Positions 56,122 through 64,000 of a DNA stretch of 64,000 bases are shown piece after piece. The position numbers were made by a program, and so were the translations under genes. Under the pieces are notes generated by a model. It saw only the letters and a list, made by a program, of their open reading frames with translations. It did no database searches and was not told the origin of the DNA. Location of the stretch: positions 3,353,501 to 3,417,500 of the forward strand of contig CP047152.1 of the NCBI GenBank assembly GCA_041879295.1, in the 5' to 3' direction. Source of the stretch: Pseudomonas putida. Lineage in GTDB: Bacteria > Pseudomonadota > Gammaproteobacteria > Pseudomonadales > Pseudomonadaceae. The first letter of the stretch is position 1. Each line of letters opens with the position of its first letter.

Positions 56122-56841
56122 ATGCTCGATCAATTGTCCTTGCTGTCTTTCGCCAGCGGAGGCTGGGGCCAGGCGTTGCTGGCCGGCGCGCTGGTTACCG
56201 TTTCCCTGGCCCTGGCCTGCCTGCCCATCGGCCTGCCACTGGGCCTGGTGGTCGCGCTGGCGGCGCGCTCACGCAAACGCCTGCCACGGGCCTGGGCCAC
56301 CACCTTTTCTACCGTGTTCCGCGGCCTGCCCGAGCTACTGACGTTGCTGATCATCTATTACGGCTGCCAGATCGCCGCACAGAAGATCCTCGCCGCCATG
56401 GGTTATCAAGGTGAGTTCATCATCAACACCTTCCTCGCCGCGATGATCGCCTTCAGCCTGGTGTTCGCCGCGTTTTCCAGCGAGATCTGGCTGGCCGCCT
56501 TCAAGACCCTGCCCAAGGGCCAACTGGAAGCCTGCTCGGCGCTTGGCCTGAGCAAGCGCACCGGTTTCTTCAAGGTGCTGCTGCCGCAACTGACCCGCAT
56601 CGCCCTGCCCGGTTTGTCCAACAATTGGCTGTCGCTGCTCAAGGACACCTCGCTGGTGTCGACCATCTCGCTGGTCGACCTGATGCGCCAGACCAACCTG
56701 GCGGTCAGCGTAACCAAGGAGCCGATGTTCTTCTACGGCGTCGCCTGCCTGGGCTACCTGCTGTTCGCGGCACTGTCCGGGCGCGTATTCGCCTACATCG
56801 AACGGCGCAGCAACCGCCACCTGCAAGGAGCACGCGCATGA
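56122..56841 (+). CDS. Polar amino-acid ABC transporter permease 1
   Basis: A 239-aa HisQ/M-type permease with ~5 membrane helices: STVFRGLPELLTLLIIYYG and the ATPase-contact loop GQLEACSALGLSKRTGFFKV, LPGLSNNWLSLLKDTSL. It is coupled to the second permease by ATGA overlap, as in other basic amino-acid transporters. Confidence 0.92.
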   Translation: MLDQLSLLSFASGGWGQALLAGALVTVSLALACLPIGLPLGLVVALAARSRKRLPRAWATTFSTVFRGLPELLTLLIIYYGCQIAAQKILAAMGYQGEFIINTFLAAMIAFSLVFAAFSSEIWLAAFKTLPKGQLEACSALGLSKRTGFFKVLLPQLTRIALPGLSNNWLSLLKDTSLVSTISLVDLMRQTNLAVSVTKEPMFFYGVACLGYLLFAALSGRVFAYIERRSNRHLQGARA

Positions 56842-57548
56842 GCTTCGATCAACTGCTGGCAATGGTGCTCGACCCCGACCTGCTGGAGCGCTACGGCCCA
56901 CGCTTCATCGACGGCCTGCTGGTAACCGCCAAGCTGGTGGCGATTTCCTTCAGCCTGGGCGCTGTGCTCGGCCTTCTGCTGGCCCTTGCACGCATGTCTC
57001 ACAGCCTGTTGCTGCAGCGCATGGCTGCCGGCTACGTGTACTTCTTCCGCGGCTCGCCGCTGCTGGCGCAATTGTTCCTGCTGTATTACGGCCTGGGTTC
57101 GCTCAAGGGCTTCTGGCAGGACGTCGGCCTGTGGTGGTTCTTCCGCGAAGCGTGGTTCTGCACCTTGCTGGCGTTCACTCTGAACACCGCCGCCTATCAG
57201 GCCGAGATTTTCCGCGGCAGCCTGATGGCGGTTGCGCCTGGCCAGCATGAAGCGGCTCGGGCGCTGAACCTGAAACGCTCGACCACCTTCTTCAAGGTGA
57301 TATTGCCACAGTCGCTGCTGGTGGCCATTGGCCCGCTGGGCAACGAACTGATCCTGATGATCAAGGCCAGCGCGATCGCCTCGCTGGTGACGATCTACGA
57401 CCTGATGGGCGTGACCAAACTGGCCTTCTCGCGCAGTTTCGACTTCCAGATCTACCTGTGGGCCGCCGTGCTCTACCTGGTGATCGTCGAACTGGTGCGG
57501 CGCCTGTTGAAACACCTGGAAGCCCGCCTGGGCCGCCACCTGAACTGA
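56838..57548 (+). CDS. Polar amino-acid ABC transporter permease 2
   Basis: A 236-aa permease with the FFRGSPLLAQLFLLYYGLG segment and the loop GQHEAARALNLKRSTTFFKV, GPLGNELILMIKASAIAS. The Met at 56838 overlaps the stop of permease 1; the open frame upstream (from 56625) is within that gene. With its partner it forms the transmembrane channel for the binding protein and ATPase of this operon. Confidence 0.92.
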   Translation: MSFDQLLAMVLDPDLLERYGPRFIDGLLVTAKLVAISFSLGAVLGLLLALARMSHSLLLQRMAAGYVYFFRGSPLLAQLFLLYYGLGSLKGFWQDVGLWWFFREAWFCTLLAFTLNTAAYQAEIFRGSLMAVAPGQHEAARALNLKRSTTFFKVILPQSLLVAIGPLGNELILMIKASAIASLVTIYDLMGVTKLAFSRSFDFQIYLWAAVLYLVIVELVRRLLKHLEARLGRHLN

Positions 57549-57564
57549 CCGAAGGATACGTTTC

Positions 57565-58809
57565 ATGCATTGCCAGACCCTTGTCCTTGGCGCCGGCATT
57601 GTCGGCGTCAGCACCGCGCTGCACCTGCAGGCACGCGGGCGCCAGGTAATTCTGATCGACCGCGACGAACCGGGCAGCGGCACCAGCCATGGCAACGCCG
57701 GGCTGATCGAGCGCTCCAGTGTCATCCCCTATGCCTTTCCACGGCAATTGAGCGCACTGCTGCGCTACGGCCTGAACCGCCAGCCCGATGTGCGCTACAG
57801 CCTGGCGCACCTGCCCAAGGCCGCACCGTGGCTGTGGCGCTACTGGCGCCAGTCGGCACCCGGGCGTCTGGCTGGGGCCGCCGCCGATATGCTGCCGCTG
57901 GTGCAGCGCTGTGTCGAAGAGCATGACGCGCTGATCGCTGCTGCCGGCCTGGAAAGTCTGGTGCAAGCCAAAGGCTGGATCGAAGTGTTCCGCGACCCAG
58001 CGCTGTTCGAGCAGGCAAAAACCGATGCCAAGGGCCTGAGCCGCTATGGCTTGCAATTCGAAATCCTCGAATGCGGGCAACTGCAGGCTCGTGAGCACCA
58101 ACTGGACGCCACCGTGGTCGGTGGCATTCACTGGCTCGACCCGAAAACCGTGAACAACCCCGGCGCGCTCACCCGTGGCTATGCGGCGCTGTTCCTGCAA
58201 CGCGGCGGGCAGTTTGTGCATGGCGATGCGCGCAGCCTGCGCCAGGCCAATGGCCAATGGCGGGTAGAGAGCCGTCGCGGCCCGATCACTGCCGACGAAG
58301 TGGTGGCCTGCCTCGGTCCACAGTCGGCCGACCTGTTCAGCGGCCTGGGCTACCAGATCCCGCTGGCAATCAAGCGGGGCTACCACATGCACTACAGCAC
58401 CCGTGACGGCGCTCAGCTGGAGCACTCGATCTGCGACACCCAAGGCGGCTATGTTCTGGCGCCGATGGCGCGCGGTGTGCGCCTGACCACCGGCATCGAG
58501 TTCGACGCAGCCAGTGCGCCCGGCAACCAGATTCAACTGGGCCGCTGCGAGGCCTTGGCGCGCAAGCTGTTCCCGGCCCTCGGCGAGCGCCTGGACGACA
58601 CGCCTTGGCTGGGCCGCCGCCCCTGCCTGCCCGACATGCGCCCGGTGATCGGGCCGGCGCCGCGCCACCCAGGGCTGTGGTTCAACTTCGGCCATGCCCA
58701 TCACGGTCTCACACTGGGCCCGGTCTGCGGCCGGCTGCTGGCCGAGCTGCTCACTGGCGAGCCCCCCTTCACCGACCCCGCGCCTTACAGCGCGACCCGT
58801 TTCGACTGA
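57565..58809 (+). CDS. amaD: FAD-dependent D-amino-acid (D-lysine) dehydrogenase/oxidase
   Basis: A 414-aa DadA-like flavoprotein: TLVLGAGIVGVSTALHLQAR (FAD-binding GxGxxG at the N-terminus), DEPGSGTSHGNAGLI, a central substrate domain (KTVNNPGALTRGYAALFLQ), and a C-terminal GPAPRHPGLWFNFGHAHHGL FAD-contact region. It oxidises D-amino acids to imino/keto acids; in P. putida AmaD acts on D-lysine, feeding the dpkA step. It lies within the ABC transporter operon, between permease and ATPase genes. Confidence 0.87.
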   Translation: MHCQTLVLGAGIVGVSTALHLQARGRQVILIDRDEPGSGTSHGNAGLIERSSVIPYAFPRQLSALLRYGLNRQPDVRYSLAHLPKAAPWLWRYWRQSAPGRLAGAAADMLPLVQRCVEEHDALIAAAGLESLVQAKGWIEVFRDPALFEQAKTDAKGLSRYGLQFEILECGQLQAREHQLDATVVGGIHWLDPKTVNNPGALTRGYAALFLQRGGQFVHGDARSLRQANGQWRVESRRGPITADEVVACLGPQSADLFSGLGYQIPLAIKRGYHMHYSTRDGAQLEHSICDTQGGYVLAPMARGVRLTTGIEFDAASAPGNQIQLGRCEALARKLFPALGERLDDTPWLGRRPCLPDMRPVIGPAPRHPGLWFNFGHAHHGLTLGPVCGRLLAELLTGEPPFTDPAPYSATRFD

Positions 58810-58831
58810 ACCCATGCGGGAGAACAACAAG

Positions 58832-59614
<783 letters not shown>

Positions 59615-59621
59615 TTGAAAG

Positions 59622-59710
59622 CCTGTGGGGCGGGTTTACCCGCGAAGAAGACACCGCCGTGGATGGCACGGGCTTCGCCCGTGTTCGCGGGCAAGCCCGC
59701 TCCCACAGGG
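59622..59710. repeat. REP pair (BIME) after the ABC operon
   Basis: CCTGTGGG (59622-59629) and CCCACAGG (59702-59709) bound an inverted pair of REP units (GCGGGTTTACCCGCGAAG and TTCGCGGGCAAGCCCGC), with a CACGGGC-TTC-GCCCGTG-type hairpin inside. The same hairpin is at 14131-14147. Confidence 0.8.
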
Positions 59711-60081
59711 ATCGCGCCAGCTTTTAGACGTTGAGCAAGACAGTTGCCCCACAAGGTCCGAGGAGACTTCGAGCTACCTATTCATTGCACCGCTGCAATG
59801 ACCCAACTGCATCGTTAAATATTATTGACCGCCGCCCCTGCCAAACCCACGCCGCCACAGGCCCGCATCGGTTTCAGCCCCCAAAAAACGGTGTATTGCC
59901 TGCGTTAAAGCCCTCTTCCGTTGTTTGACATATCGAACGGCTCTGGCAAGCTATCTACAAGCCCCGACCGGAATCGTCGCCTCTGACGAGCCGGCAGTGC
60001 TCGGGGCCACAGGCAGCAATCAGGGCCCCGCGCCGTGCGCCTGCACAACAACGACAGGTCGAACCTGTCCCAAGGTGACAT
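59711..60081. other. Intergenic region before the C26 peptidase gene
   Basis: 371 bases without a convincing gene. It holds an inverted repeat CATTGCA-CCGC-TGCAATG (59783-59800), a possible operator, and a perfect TTGACA -35 hexamer at 59925-59930 whose -10 (AGCTAT, 59949-59954) is poor. Confidence 0.4.
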
Positions 60082-60891
60082 ATGTCCAACAGCAACATTG
60101 GCAACAAGCAACCTTCCCTGCGCAAACCTGTCGTCCTGATGACCATGGGCACCCAAGAGCGCAAAGGCCATGACTACCAGGTCATGACCCACAAATACAT
60201 TAGCCCGCTGGTCGAGTTCTCCGATTGCGTCCCGGTGTTGGTACCCACCTGCTTCGGTACTGAAGACCTCGAGACCTACCTGGACATGGCCGACGGCGTT
60301 TACCTGACTGGCGCTGGCAGCAACATCGACCCAGCCCTGTATGGCCAGGAAAACCAGACTCCAGGCAAAGGCCAGGACCAGAACCGCGACCTGTTCGACA
60401 TTCCGCTGGTCAAGGCGGCGATCAAGCGTGGCCTGCCCATCTTCGGCATCTGCCGTGGCATGCAGGAAATCAACGTGGCCCTGGGTGGTGACATTTACCA
60501 GAAGGTGTATGCCGAACCTGGGTTCAATGACCACCGGGAAAACCCGGAAGACCCGGTCGAAGTGCAGTACGCCCAGGTGCATGGGGTGAAGATCCAGCCG
60601 GGCAGCTGGCTGCACGAAACCCTGGGTACCGACGAGATTCGCGTCAACTCGCTGCATGGCCAAGGCCTGAACAAGCTCGGCGCCGGTATTGAAGCGATCG
60701 CCCGTGCCGAAGATGGCCTGGTCGAAGCGATTCATGCGCCAAGCATTTCGCCGTTCCTGTTCGCGGTGCAGTGGCACCCTGAGTGGCAAGCGGCGAAGAA
60801 CCCTGACTCGATAAAGATCTTCCAGGCTTTCGGCGATGCTTGCCGGGCCCAGGTACGCAAGGCGCAAGTCAAGCGCCAGCACGCGGCCTGA
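60082..60891 (+). CDS. Class I glutamine amidotransferase-like peptidase C26 (gamma-glutamyl hydrolase type)
   Basis: A 269-aa cytoplasmic hydrolase of the PuuD/gamma-glutamyl-GABA hydrolase group. The nucleophile Cys is in PIFGICRGMQEINVALGG near residue 120, and the catalytic His is in FAVQWHPEWQ near residue 234. PuuD-type enzymes release glutamate from gamma-glutamyl amines. By position it may finish a gamma-glutamyl step in lysine or polyamine breakdown, which is inference. It has its own upstream region with an inverted repeat, so it may form a separate unit. Confidence 0.84.
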   Translation: MSNSNIGNKQPSLRKPVVLMTMGTQERKGHDYQVMTHKYISPLVEFSDCVPVLVPTCFGTEDLETYLDMADGVYLTGAGSNIDPALYGQENQTPGKGQDQNRDLFDIPLVKAAIKRGLPIFGICRGMQEINVALGGDIYQKVYAEPGFNDHRENPEDPVEVQYAQVHGVKIQPGSWLHETLGTDEIRVNSLHGQGLNKLGAGIEAIARAEDGLVEAIHAPSISPFLFAVQWHPEWQAAKNPDSIKIFQAFGDACRAQVRKAQVKRQHAA

Positions 60892-61071
60892 CCTTCAGTT
60901 TCCTCTGGTTTGATCGCGGGGCGGCGCAAGGCCTCCCCCGTTTCCCCGGTCACCCTCTGCTGGTCCCAGAACACTTCCCGTGGAATCGGGCGGCGGGCTT
61001 GTGCCTGTCTCCGCGATCCTTTTTCTTCCAAGAGATACGATGACCGTTATGTGGTTGTCGTTATGCCTTCT
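60892..61071. other. Region downstream of the C26 peptidase gene
   Basis: 180 bases with no gene and no clear terminator before the palindromic element. Nothing else is recognised. Confidence 0.4.
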
Positions 61072-61309
61072 GCGCCGGTGCGATCGCGCGCCGCCCGCGC
61101 GGCGCATCGCGAGCTGCGCTCGCTCCGTTTGTTTCGGGCCAGTTACGCCTGTGACAGGCGCGCGCGACCGCCTTGTTTGTACGACGCGATTTCGCGCCAT
61201 GCGCCAAGGCGTTCGCGCGCGAACCCCACAGGAATGATTGGCCCGAAACAAACGTAGGAGCGAGCGCAGCTCGCGATGCGCCGCGCGGGCGGCGCTGGAT
61301 CTCCGCGCC
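61072..61309. repeat. Long palindromic element, copy 2 (inverted relative to copy 1)
   Basis: Arms 61088-61143 and 61237-61295 are inverted complements with one mismatch and a 3-base TAC missing from the left arm. The spacer is again 93 nt and aligns, as reverse complement, with the copy 1 core at roughly 85% by eye. Beyond the arms, similarity to copy 1 extends to about 61072 and 61309. It lies between the peptidase and the kdgD gene. Confidence 0.85.
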
Positions 61310-61385
61310 ACCGCCATTCTCAAACTGGCCACCTGAGCACCTAAACACCCAAACAAAAAATTCCGAAAGGGGCTAGCCACACTCG

Positions 61386-61402
61386 AAGTTGTACGATAAC
61401 TT
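61386..61402. promoter_or_regulatory. GntR-type operator candidate before kdgD
   Basis: AAGTTGTACGATAACTT is a near-palindrome (AAGTT...AACTT arms) with a TTGTACGA core, similar to sites of FadR/GntR-family sugar-acid regulators. It lies about 55 bases before the kdgD start. Confidence 0.45.
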
Positions 61403-61455
61403 ACCTCCAACGCAAAACAACACCCTTCACCAAGCGCCCCAGGATGCCAACAACA

Positions 61456-62367
61456 ATGAATCCACAAGAACTCAAATCCATCCTCTCCCACGGCCTGCTG
61501 TCTTTCCCGGTCACCGACTTCAACGCCCAGGGCGACTTCAACCCGGCTGGCTACATCAAGCGCCTTGAGTGGCTGGCCCCCTACGGCGCCAGCGCGCTGT
61601 TCGCCGCCGGCGGTACCGGTGAATTCTTCTCCCTGGCCGCAAGCGAATACAGCCAGGTGATCAAGACCGCGGTTGACACCTGCGCCACTTCGGTACCGAT
61701 CCTCGCCGGTGTCGGCGGCTCCACCCGTCAGGCCATCGAATACGCGCAAGAAGCCGAGCGCCTGGGTGCCAAGGGCCTGCTGTTGTTGCCGCACTACCTG
61801 ACCGAAGCCAGCCAGGACGGCGTCGCCGCCCACGTCGAAGCGGTGTGCAAATCGGTAAACATCGGTGTGGTGGTGTACAACCGCAACGTCTGCCGCCTGA
61901 ACGCCGACCTGCTGGAAAAACTGGCCGAGCGTTGCCCGAACCTGATCGGCTACAAGGACGGCCTGGGTGATATCGAGCTGATGGTGTCGATCCGTCGTCG
62001 CCTGGGCGAGCGCTTCAGCTACCTGGGTGGCCTGCCGACCGCCGAAGTGTATGCGGCCGCCTACAAGGCCCTGGGCGTACCGGTGTACTCCTCCGCGGTG
62101 TTCAACTTCGTGCCGAAAACCGCCATGGACTTCTACAACGCCATCGCCCGCGACGACCACGCCACCGTGGCCAAGCTGATCGACGATTTCTTCCTGCCGT
62201 ACCTGGACATCCGCAACCGCAAGGCCGGCTACGCCGTCAGCATCGTCAAGGCTGGCGCCAGAATTGCCGGTTATGACGCAGGCCCGGTGCGTACTCCGCT
62301 GACCGACCTCACCGCCGAAGAGTACGAGATGCTCGCCGCGCTGATGGACAAGATGGGCCCGCAGTAA
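61456..62367 (+). CDS. kdgD: 5-dehydro-4-deoxyglucarate dehydratase
   Basis: A 303-aa DHDPS-family TIM-barrel lyase that converts 5-keto-4-deoxyglucarate to 2-oxoglutarate semialdehyde with loss of CO2 and water. Family marks: [48 protein letters not shown] (catalytic Tyr) and the Schiff-base lysine in [14 protein letters not shown] near residue 185. I chose Met 61456 (MNPQELKS), the usual N-terminus; an in-frame Met at 61444 immediately follows the AGG site and is less likely. First gene of the glucarate/galactarate cluster. Confidence 0.95.
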
Positions 62368-62471
62368 ACGCCGCCCGCGGCCTGCCACATGCCGCGCCCG
62401 GAGTGGGCCTGCCCCACTCCGGTTACAATTCGTGAGCCCGCACAAAAATAACTAGTGGGAGTATTGCCAGC

Positions 62472-63836
62472 ATGCAAGCGACTAAGAAGACGCATGTGCG
62501 CTACCTGATCCTGTTCATGCTGTTTCTGGTGACCACGATCAACTATGCCGATCGCGCTACCATTGCAATCGCAGGCTCCAGCCTGCAGAAAGACCTCGGC
62601 ATTGACGCCGTAACCCTCGGTTATATCTTTTCCGCCTTCGGATGGGCTTACGTGGCTGGCCAGATTCCTGGTGGCTGGCTGCTCGATCGCTTCGGTTCCA
62701 AGAACGTCTACGCCTTCAGCATCTTCACCTGGTCGCTGTTCACCCTGCTGCAGGGTTTTGTCGGTGGCCTTCCGGTTGCCTGGGCCGTGGTCACCCTCTT
62801 CACCCTGCGCTTCCTGGTGGGCTTCGCCGAAGCCCCGTCATTCCCGGGTAACGCGCGCATCGTCGCTGCATGGTTCCCGACCCAGGAACGCGGCACGGCG
62901 TCGGCCATCTTCAATTCGGCGCAGTATTTCGCCACTGCACTGTTCGCCCCGATCATGGGCTGGATCGTGTTCAGCTTCGGCTGGGAGCACGTGTTCGTGG
63001 TCATGGGTGTGCTGGGCATCATCTTCTCGATGGTGTGGCTGAAGACCATCTACAACCCGCGCCAACACCCGCGCATCAGCCCAAGCGAACTCGAGCACAT
63101 CGAGCAGAACGGCGGCCTGGTCGACATGGACCAGAAGCGCGGCAGCGACGGCCCGAAATGGGGTTACATCAAGCAGTTGCTGACCAGCCGCATGCTGCTG
63201 GGCGTCTACCTGGGCCAGTACTGCATCAACGCCATCACCTACTTCTTCCTCACCTGGTTCCCGGTGTACCTGGTGCAGGAACGTGGCATGACCATCCTCA
63301 AGGCCGGCTTCATCGCCTCGCTGCCGGCGGTGTGTGGTTTCATCGGTGGCGTACTGGGTGGTGTGATCTCCGACTGGCTGCTGCGCCGCGGCAACTCGCT
63401 GACCTTCTCGCGCAAACTGCCGATCGTCTGTGGCCTGCTGCTGTCCACCACCATGGTGTTCTGCAACTACGTCGATGCCGAGTGGATGGTGGTTGGTTTC
63501 ATGACGCTGGCGTTCTTCGGCAAGGGCATCGGTGCGCTGGGCTGGGCGGTGGTAGCGGACACTTCGCCCAAGCAGATCGCCGGGCTGTCCGGTGGCCTGT
63601 TCAACACCTTCGGCAACATCGCTTCGATCACCACCCCTATCGTGATCGGCTACATCATCAGCGCCACCGGCTCGTTCAAGTGGGCGCTTGTGTACGTGGG
63701 TGCCAACGCGCTGGTCGCAGTATTCAGCTACCTGGTTATCGTCGGCCCCATCAAGCGCATCGAGCTGCGTGATGCCGCCCCAAAGCCACACGCTGAGCCT
63801 GCCACCGACGGCGAACTGGCCAGTTCGCGTCACTGA
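62472..63836 (+). CDS. gudP: MFS D-glucarate/galactarate permease
   Basis: A 454-aa MFS protein with 12 helices of the anion:cation symporter (ACS) family: INYADRATIAIAGSSLQKDL near the N-terminus, GQIPGGWLLDRFGSKNVYAF (motif A), RFLVGFAEAPSFPGNARIVA and FPTQERGTASAIFNSAQYFA. This pattern is typical of the GudP/GarP sugar-diacid transporters. It sits between kdgD and garD on the same strand, which supports the substrate assignment. Confidence 0.92.
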   Translation: MQATKKTHVRYLILFMLFLVTTINYADRATIAIAGSSLQKDLGIDAVTLGYIFSAFGWAYVAGQIPGGWLLDRFGSKNVYAFSIFTWSLFTLLQGFVGGLPVAWAVVTLFTLRFLVGFAEAPSFPGNARIVAAWFPTQERGTASAIFNSAQYFATALFAPIMGWIVFSFGWEHVFVVMGVLGIIFSMVWLKTIYNPRQHPRISPSELEHIEQNGGLVDMDQKRGSDGPKWGYIKQLLTSRMLLGVYLGQYCINAITYFFLTWFPVYLVQERGMTILKAGFIASLPAVCGFIGGVLGGVISDWLLRRGNSLTFSRKLPIVCGLLLSTTMVFCNYVDAEWMVVGFMTLAFFGKGIGALGWAVVADTSPKQIAGLSGGLFNTFGNIASITTPIVIGYIISATGSFKWALVYVGANALVAVFSYLVIVGPIKRIELRDAAPKPHAEPATDGELASSRH

Positions 63837-63913
63837 AAGAACACGCCCGTGCCGGGTCACCCGGCGCGGGCGGATGTACAAAAGCCTGAGAATCTGACAA
63901 GTAGGGCCCAAAC

Positions 63914-64000
63914 ATGCAGTTGATCGAACATTCCGACTCGCCCCGCTACGTCCGCCTGCACGACGACGATAACGTCGTGGTGGTCGTCAACGACGGCGGC
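63914..64000 (+). CDS. garD: Galactarate dehydratase (3' end outside window)
   Basis: Only the first 29 codons are visible: MQLIEHSDSPRYVRLHDDDN then VVVVVNDGG. This matches the N-terminal SAF-like domain of galactarate/altronate-type dehydratases (GarD) as I know it. The position after kdgD and the permease supports the assignment. The rest of the gene lies beyond the window. Confidence 0.82.
   Translation, partial: MQLIEHSDSPRYVRLHDDDNVVVVVNDGG

Overview
The window looks like chromosome of a Pseudomonas putida-group bacterium. Coding is GC-rich and dense, and the 24-bp palindromic REP pairs have the usual P. putida sequence. Gene content is typical of the group: a MuxABC-OpmB efflux operon, a D-lysine catabolic cluster (amaC, dpkA, amaD), a glucarate/galactarate cluster (kdgD, permease, garD), a membrane PQQ dehydrogenase with an OprB porin, and FecI/FecR/TonB iron signalling. 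The gene order agrees with what I remember of P. putida KT2440, but nothing was searched.

Layout. 1-16.9 kb: an acyl-CoA dehydrogenase cut by the window start, an orphan FecR, a YuiF-type permease, a chemoreceptor with a FliA (sigma-28) promoter, a betaine-type ABC binding protein and permease without an ATPase, LysR and GlxA/AraC regulators, AEC, LysE and MFS transporters, a SleB-like hydrolase, a CAP-domain protein and a cupin. 17-27 kb: the PQQ dehydrogenase and porin; an ArgE-like/DUF1028 pair opposite an FMO/RidA pair; an amidohydrolase with its LysR regulator and apparent gene remnants downstream. 27-34 kb: TonB receptor, fecR and fecI (right to left), phosphoglucomutase, DUF1345 and DUF1652 proteins. 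34-45.5 kb: an MHYT-GGDEF-EAL protein and muxABC-opmB, with a CpxR-like box before muxA. 45.7-51.3 kb: tpx, an AT-rich foreign-looking cassette, and a serine-type amino-acid transporter. 51.8-60.9 kb: D-lysine cluster, with dpkA-amaC leftward and rpiR-ABC-amaD-ATPase rightward around a shared TGACAG/CTGTCA operator candidate. 61.4 kb to the end: glucarate/galactarate genes, with garD cut by the window end.

The most unusual part is the cassette at 46636-49934. A 22-codon peptide gene with its own ribosome binding site is followed by an 8-bp hairpin, a SagB/ThcOx-type flavin dehydrogenase, an AurF-like diiron oxygenase with all seven expected metal ligands, and a Bcr/CflA-type exporter. No YcaO cyclodehydratase, lanthipeptide enzyme, radical SAM enzyme or peptidase is present. 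The arrangement suggests a small peptide-derived natural product pathway of a type I cannot assign to a known class.

A second unusual item is a roughly 240-bp palindromic element present twice, in opposite orientation, at 51500-51740 and about 61072-61309. In the first copy the arms are a perfect 74-bp inverted repeat. Both copies have a 93-nt core that is clearly related between them.
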